Origin: Pseudomonas sp. ISL-84 | Lineage (GTDB): Bacteria; Bacillota; Bacilli; Bacillales; Cytobacillaceae | DNA: 64,000 bases | NCBI GenBank assembly: GCA_018613035.1 | Contig: JAGGRA010000017.1 | Span: forward strand, 1-64,000 | Reading direction: 5' to 3' | Shown here: piece after piece, positions 59,297-64,000 of the stretch | Numbering within the stretch: the stretch's first letter is position 1 | How the letters are laid out: each line of letters starts with the position of its first letter | Made by a program: the position numbers and the translations under genes | Notes under the pieces: model-generated | What the model was told of the DNA's origin: nothing | What the model saw: the letters and a program-made list of their open reading frames with translations, nothing else | The model's database searches: none

Positions 59297-60335
59297 AGTT
59301 TGTGAGCTTTTTACGATAAAATCGGACATATGCTCTTGTTCTATCTTTCAGCTTCTTAAGCTGAGAGGTCTTAAGTTCAATTATGGGCTGAGCAAATGAT
59401 GTAATCAGCTTGCTTGAAAGAAGCAGAGTCAGCAATAACGAAATACCTGCGAGCAGCAGGAAGGTTTCCGGTTTGTTAAAGTAGTTTTGTACATCGCTTT
59501 CCCTGAATACACGTACAAAAAAACCGTGCAGCAGGTAGACATAAAGTGTATTCTTCCCCAGGTTTGTAAAGAAGTACTGTTTCTGGGGTACGATGGAGTA
59601 AAAGCTAAATACCATGACTAAGCTAAGGATATAGAATCCCAGTCTGGTAAATACTGCTCCAATGGAAGCTGCGCCCATTTCTGTATATGGCTTGGACCCA
59701 AGGAGCCATTTATAATCAATATCCGGATAAAAGTAGAATCCGGTAAAGACAACCGCAAATACAAATAAGGCACTAATTCTGAACTTTGGTTTAATCAGGG
59801 CATAGAAGTGCTCTTTCTTTAAATAATACCCTAGTAAAAATAAAGGAAAGAAAACAAAAGTCCTTGATAAACTTAAATAGTTTGAGATCCAGTCGGCATA
59901 ACCGACAGCAAGGCCAATCAGCAGAGCGCCTGTCAATGAATAAACTGCTTTATGCTTGGCAAAGAAAAGGAGCATAATATTCCAGCAGAACATGCTGATC
60001 AGAAACCATAAAGACCAATGCGGGTTGAACGGATCCATCTCAAACGTTCCTTTATTATATAAAAAGTAATAGAAAACCGAATAAATAACCTGAAATATGA
60101 TATACGGCAAAATTAACTTTTTTGCAATCTTCTTTATATATCCTTTTTTATAGAACCCTTTTGCAAAAAAACCTGAAACTAATATAAATGCCGGCATATG
60201 AAAGGTGTAAATGACCTTATAAATGGTGTAAATCGTTTCATTATCTTCAATAAAAGAGCGGAGCAAATGTCCGAATACGACAAAGAAAATTAAAATAAAT
60301 TTGGCATTGTCGAAATAATAATCACGTTGTTTCAT
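59295..60335 (-). CDS. Acyltransferase-3 family membrane protein
   Basis: This 346-residue protein has about ten membrane helices. The N-terminus RDYYFDNAKFILIFFVVFGH carries the acyltransferase-3 His, and NPHWSLWFLISMF is typical of the fucose/glucan O-acetylase subgroup (YkrP-like). It would acetylate a cell-envelope polysaccharide using cytoplasmic acetyl-CoA. AGGAGGA precedes ATG 60335; the frame extends upstream to 60386 without a ribosome binding site. Confidence 0.85.
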   Translation of the reverse strand: MKQRDYYFDNAKFILIFFVVFGHLLRSFIEDNETIYTIYKVIYTFHMPAFILVSGFFAKGFYKKGYIKKIAKKLILPYIIFQVIYSVFYYFLYNKGTFEMDPFNPHWSLWFLISMFCWNIMLLFFAKHKAVYSLTGALLIGLAVGYADWISNYLSLSRTFVFFPLFLLGYYLKKEHFYALIKPKFRISALFVFAVVFTGFYFYPDIDYKWLLGSKPYTEMGAASIGAVFTRLGFYILSLVMVFSFYSIVPQKQYFFTNLGKNTLYVYLLHGFFVRVFRESDVQNYFNKPETFLLLAGISLLLTLLLSSKLITSFAQPIIELKTSQLKKLKDRTRAYVRFYRKKLTN

Positions 60336-60572
60336 AAATCCTCCTCTATTAAAGACCCCCAAAAAACTCTCTATTTCTTTACCCACTTTAACATGAAGTA
60401 AACTGCTTTTCTCGTGTAAAAAGAAGGTGGGATTTACAAATAAAGTAAAACAAAAACCGCTTGTTCAAACTGTTATATCACAATATGTAGTCTGTTATAT
60501 AATTATGAAAGCGGATTCGTCTCATATATTATAACGTTCCAATTGAATTTCTCAATTCTGTTTCAAATTTTT

Positions 60573-60599
60573 TCTGTGAAATATAACATTTGTCACAGA
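60573..60599 (+). promoter_or_regulatory. Inverted repeat upstream of the oxoacid oxidoreductase operon
   Basis: TCTGTGA (60573-60579) and TCACAGA (60593-60599) are perfect inverted copies 20 bases apart centre to centre. That gap is longer than FNR or Rex sites, but two full helical turns, so a dimeric regulator could bind. The rest of 60336-60681 shows no gene. Confidence 0.4.
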
Positions 60600-60681
60600 T
60601 AAATGGAAATAGTTCTTTTAGAATTGCTTTAGGGGATAACTTTACGGTGTTTTAACCGTTTACCATATGAGGGGGGAGAAC

Positions 60682-61695
60682 ATGTCAATCTTACCTAAAT
60701 CAAATGAATTAGGATTTTATGAAATAAGGCTGGAGTCGATTGGCGGCCTTGGTGCCAATCTTGCAGGTAAAATGCTCGCGGAGGCTGGTGTTTTGGGGCT
60801 TGGACTGAATGGGTCCAACTTTTCATCTTACGGATCTGAAAAAAAAGGCTCACCTGTAAAAGCATTTGTAAGATTTTGCGAAGGTGATACAGAAATACGG
60901 GCACACAGCCCAATTGAGCAGCCTCACGTAATCGGAGTTTTCCACGAAGCATTATATAAAATGGTGAATGTTGTCAGCGGTATGGAGCCTGACGGTATTC
61001 TGCTTGTTAATTCGGCCAGAGAATTTGATGATATTAAAAAAGATTTGAAACTGGAATATGGAACACTTGCCATTGTGGATGCCCTGCAGATTGCAGTAGA
61101 AGAAAAAACAAAAGTAAATACTGCGATGCTCGGAGCACTTTTTAGAATTTGCGATTTCCTTGATCCGGAGTCAATGAAAATGGTTATCCGCAAAACCTTT
61201 GAGAAAAAATATCCGCACCTTGTGGAGCCCAATATCCGTACCTTCGAAAGAGGATTTAATGAGGTGAAGTTCAAAACCTATGAAGCTCCTGATCATGCTG
61301 AGGGGAAAGAGTTTCATAGAACAGCACCTCAGCTGGGCTTTGAAACCCAGGAAATCGGTGGAGTGATCACTGCACAGGCAAATAGTATTCTGAAAGATCT
61401 AAGCGGTTCAAGGCAGGGGTTTCTGCCGCAATTTGAGCAGGAGCAATGCATCAACTGTGCAGCCTGCGATACAGTTTGCCCGGACTTTTGCTTTGTATGG
61501 CAGGAGGGGGAAGACAAAAAAGGCAGGAAGCAAATGTTCCTGCAGGGTATCGACTATCAGTACTGTAAAGGCTGCTTGAAATGTGTTGAGGCTTGCCCGA
61601 CAAGTGCTCTTAGTGAAATGCGGGAAACGATAGGGTTTGCGGATGCCCATAGGGTAAAGCAAAACTTTCCTTATGCAGCAGGGGGGATATTGTAA
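60682..61695 (+). CDS. 2-oxoacid:acceptor oxidoreductase, fused gamma-delta (ferredoxin) subunit
   Basis: In this 337-residue protein the N-terminal part (about 1-190) is the POR gamma domain (YEIRLESIGGLGANLAGKML, GLNGSNFSSYGSEKKGSPVK). The C-terminal part (about 255-320) is a two-cluster ferredoxin (CINCAACDTVCP and CKGCLKCVEACP). It is part of an enzyme that oxidatively decarboxylates pyruvate or another 2-oxoacid to acyl-CoA with ferredoxin. GGGGGGAG precedes ATG 60682. Its stop overlaps the next start by one base. Confidence 0.88.
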   Translation: MSILPKSNELGFYEIRLESIGGLGANLAGKMLAEAGVLGLGLNGSNFSSYGSEKKGSPVKAFVRFCEGDTEIRAHSPIEQPHVIGVFHEALYKMVNVVSGMEPDGILLVNSAREFDDIKKDLKLEYGTLAIVDALQIAVEEKTKVNTAMLGALFRICDFLDPESMKMVIRKTFEKKYPHLVEPNIRTFERGFNEVKFKTYEAPDHAEGKEFHRTAPQLGFETQEIGGVITAQANSILKDLSGSRQGFLPQFEQEQCINCAACDTVCPDFCFVWQEGEDKKGRKQMFLQGIDYQYCKGCLKCVEACPTSALSEMRETIGFADAHRVKQNFPYAAGGIL

Positions 61696-63989
61696 TGGCA
61701 ATTTTAGAAGACAACCTGAAAACAATGAAGGCAGCTGAACAGCTGACTACTTTCGAATCGGGAAATGAAATGGCTGCGATGGCAGCAGCACAGATTAATT
61801 ATCACATTATGGGCTATTTTCCGATCACTCCTTCAACTGAAGTTGCACAATACCTTGATCAGATGAAGGCAAGAGGGGAACATGATATTAAACTGATTCC
61901 CGCAGATGGCGAGCATGGCTCTGCAGGTATTTGCTATGGAGCTGCAGCCACAGGTGCACGTGTATTTAATGCGACAAGTGCCAATGGTTTAATGTATATG
62001 CTTGAACAGCTACCCGTTCAGGCAGGAACCCGCTTTCCGATGGTCATGAACCTTGTAACCCGTTCAATCAGCGGTCCATTGGACATTAGAGGGGATCATT
62101 CCGATTTGTATTTTGCACTGAATGCGGGCTGGGTTATTTTAACGGCCAAAACCCCTCAGGCAGTGTATGATATGAACATATTGGCGCTTAAAATTGCTGA
62201 GCATTCAAAAGTTCGCCTGCCTGTAATTGTTGCTTATGATGGCTTTTTCACCTCCCATCAAAAAAGGAAAGTAAATTATTTTAAAGACCGCAAAATTGTA
62301 CAGAAGTTTGTAGGTGAATGCCCGACAGATTATAACTTTGCCAGAGATCCTAAAAAGCCGGTTACAATCGGTGCCCACATGAATGGGGACGATTTAATCA
62401 ACAATCATTACCAGCAGTCAGAAGCGATGTATGCGGCTGGTGAAGTGTTTAAAGAAGCGGCCGAAGAATATGCCAAACTATCCGGCCGGGACTACCCTGT
62501 ACTCGATTTATATGGAATGGAAGATGCAGAGGTTGCACTGTTCCTGCTAAATTCAGCTGCAGAAACAGCAAAAGATACGGTTGACAGTCTTCGCAGGAAA
62601 GGTATTAAAGCAGGTGTGATTAGTCCCAATATTATCCGTCCATTCCCATCAGAGGAAATCCGCAAGGCTTTAAAGAATGTAAAAGCCCTTTTGATTGGGG
62701 AGCGGGCAGATTCTTATGGCGGCCATGGACCAAATCTTACACACGAAGTAAAATCAGCATTGCAGGAAGATCCTGAAAATCAAACCATTGTGTTAAGCAG
62801 AGTCTTTGGCCTAGGAGGAAAGGATTTCTATGCTGATGATGCAGAGGTATTTTTCTCAGCTGCAATGGAGGCCAAAGAACAGGGCTATGCCGAAAAAGCA
62901 TTTGATTATTATGGCCATATTCCCGGCAAGAAAGAGCAAAAGCTGCTGCCAGTAATCACTCCGCAGCATGGAGATGTATATAATACTGGATTGATTAAAA
63001 CGGAAAAAGACCCTGAAACCAATAAATTAAAAGTTAAAATACCACCCCTTCGTGCGCTTGCTTCAAAACCGAAGCGAATTGCTTCAGGGCATGGAGCTTG
63101 CCCGGGCTGCGGAATTTTTACAGGATTGGAATTATTCTTTAAAGGGATTGAAGGGGATATAGTTGTCTTGTTCCAAACGGGATGTGCTTATGTAACGACT
63201 ACCTCCTATCCTTATTCATCCCATAAGCAAACGATGATTCATAATCTCTTCCAAAACGGGGCTGCTACGTTATCTGGAACACTGGAAGCCTTTATGGAAT
63301 TAAAAGAACGAGGTGAAATTGATGTTTCAGATGATGCCACCTTTGTGATGGTAACCGGAGATGGAGGCATGGATATTGGTATGGGTTCCGCAATTGGCAC
63401 GGCTCTTCGCAATCATAAATTGATTATGCTTGAATATGATAACGAAGGCTATATGAATACTGGTTCACAATTGTCCTATTCAACACCTAAGGGCCATATG
63501 ACAAGTACAAGCAATGTAGGCCGCACTCAAAAAGGGAAGAGCTTCCACCATAAGGATACAGCACAAATTATGGCGTCCACGAATATTCCATATGTTTTTA
63601 CCGGGAGCGAAGCATTCCCGCAGGATTTAATCAAGAAGGCTGCAAAGGCACAATGGTACGCCCAGAATGTGGGTACAGTGTACGGGAAGATATTGATAAC
63701 CTGCCCGCTTAATTGGAAGTCAGAAGAACGATATGGTGAAAAAATCCTGGAAGCTGCTGTCAACTCTTGCTTCTTCCCTCTTTATGAAGTAGAGAATGGG
63801 GTTACAACCATAACTTATAATCCAGAGGATAAGAATAAACGAGTTGAGTTGTCTGAGTGGCTAAATTATATGGGCAAAACAAAGCATTTATTGAAAGAAG
63901 AAAACAAAATGCTTCTCAATGAACTTGAAGAAGAAATTGAATATAGATGGAAAAAAATTAAAGCCAAGCATGAGCATCCAGCACTTTAA
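61695..63989 (+). CDS. 2-oxoacid:acceptor oxidoreductase, fused alpha-beta subunit
   Basis: In this 764-residue protein the N-terminal half is POR alpha (GYFPITPSTEVAQYLDQM, TSANGLMYMLEQLP, RSISGPLDIRGDHSD). The C-terminal half is POR beta with the Cys motif HGACPGCG, TGCAYVTTTSYP and the TPP motif GDGGMDIGMGS followed by EYDNEGYMNTG. Fusion with the preceding gene product gives all four classical subunits in two polypeptides. The frame is complete, with its TAA at 63987-63989. Which 2-oxoacid is used cannot be read from sequence. Confidence 0.9.
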   Translation: MAILEDNLKTMKAAEQLTTFESGNEMAAMAAAQINYHIMGYFPITPSTEVAQYLDQMKARGEHDIKLIPADGEHGSAGICYGAAATGARVFNATSANGLMYMLEQLPVQAGTRFPMVMNLVTRSISGPLDIRGDHSDLYFALNAGWVILTAKTPQAVYDMNILALKIAEHSKVRLPVIVAYDGFFTSHQKRKVNYFKDRKIVQKFVGECPTDYNFARDPKKPVTIGAHMNGDDLINNHYQQSEAMYAAGEVFKEAAEEYAKLSGRDYPVLDLYGMEDAEVALFLLNSAAETAKDTVDSLRRKGIKAGVISPNIIRPFPSEEIRKALKNVKALLIGERADSYGGHGPNLTHEVKSALQEDPENQTIVLSRVFGLGGKDFYADDAEVFFSAAMEAKEQGYAEKAFDYYGHIPGKKEQKLLPVITPQHGDVYNTGLIKTEKDPETNKLKVKIPPLRALASKPKRIASGHGACPGCGIFTGLELFFKGIEGDIVVLFQTGCAYVTTTSYPYSSHKQTMIHNLFQNGAATLSGTLEAFMELKERGEIDVSDDATFVMVTGDGGMDIGMGSAIGTALRNHKLIMLEYDNEGYMNTGSQLSYSTPKGHMTSTSNVGRTQKGKSFHHKDTAQIMASTNIPYVFTGSEAFPQDLIKKAAKAQWYAQNVGTVYGKILITCPLNWKSEERYGEKILEAAVNSCFFPLYEVENGVTTITYNPEDKNKRVELSEWLNYMGKTKHLLKEENKMLLNELEEEIEYRWKKIKAKHEHPAL

Positions 63990-64000
63990 AATCCAAAGCA

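Noticed and set aside
60573-60599. FNR or Rex box
   Set aside because: The arms are 13 bases apart, against 6 for FNR and a different pattern for Rex. Kept only as an unassigned inverted repeat.

Overview
The window looks like chromosomal DNA of an aerobic, endospore-forming member of the Bacillaceae, probably from the Cytobacillus/Mesobacillus/Bacillus firmus side (inference). The reasons are low-to-moderate GC, strong AGGAGG-type ribosome binding sites, frequent GTG/TTG starts, spore genes (coat transglutaminase, an alpha/beta-type SASP, YjcZ peptides) and many orthologues of B. subtilis genes in a different order. I see no rRNA, insertion sequence, prophage or CRISPR array. One tRNA-Arg(CCT) is present.

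Layout. 1-8 kb: a CstA-type transporter with a cre site, spore transglutaminase Tgl, a stand-alone MurE-like ligase with an altered DNPR motif, a glycerophosphodiesterase, a subtilase of the psychrophile TA39/sphericase type, a YitW-like Fe-S factor and two small proteins. 8-14 kb: a sigma-W-type promoter driving yuaF-floT, two YjcZ peptides, and an ABC-F ribosome-protection ATPase behind a two-terminator leader. 13.6-24 kb: bacillopeptidase F, an ECF sigma/anti-sigma pair, a CUT1 sugar ABC transporter and a Cys-rich secreted protein. 24-28 kb: a TPP-riboswitch-controlled pyrimidine/thiamine uptake operon that ends in a TatD-family hydrolase. 28.3-28.5 kb: an array of nine 21-bp units. 28.7-35.5 kb: a YkvA-family protein, a sirtuin, TatA, and a trehalose operon (treP, an oligo-1,6-glucosidase, treA) with two TreR-type operators and a cre. 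35.6-46.5 kb: a nucleoside transporter, YfhP, RF3, a tyrosine T-box controlling nhaC, an RND pump and a membrane protein. 46.8-50 kb: a secreted DUF5667 protein followed by sigI-rsgI. 50-54 kb: SASP and the glycolate oxidase genes glcD-glcF with their PucR/CdaR-type regulator. 54-64 kb: a KtrB/KtrD-type potassium channel, small spore-type genes, a B12/radical-SAM enzyme, tRNA-Arg, an acyltransferase and a two-gene fused 2-oxoacid:ferredoxin oxidoreductase.

Regulation is unusually readable here: cre sites, a TPP riboswitch, a Tyr T-box, a leader attenuator, a sigma-W promoter, TreR operators and many bidirectional terminators between convergent genes. The least explained structures are intergenic. 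One is a family of 20-21-bp-period arrays (clearest at 28279-28475, with a sister at 45774-45820 sharing a 12-base word). The other is a mosaic repeat of about 130-210 bp present four times (37.0, 45.5, 46.5 and 56.8 kb). All functions come from reading motifs and remembered family resemblance; no database search was run.
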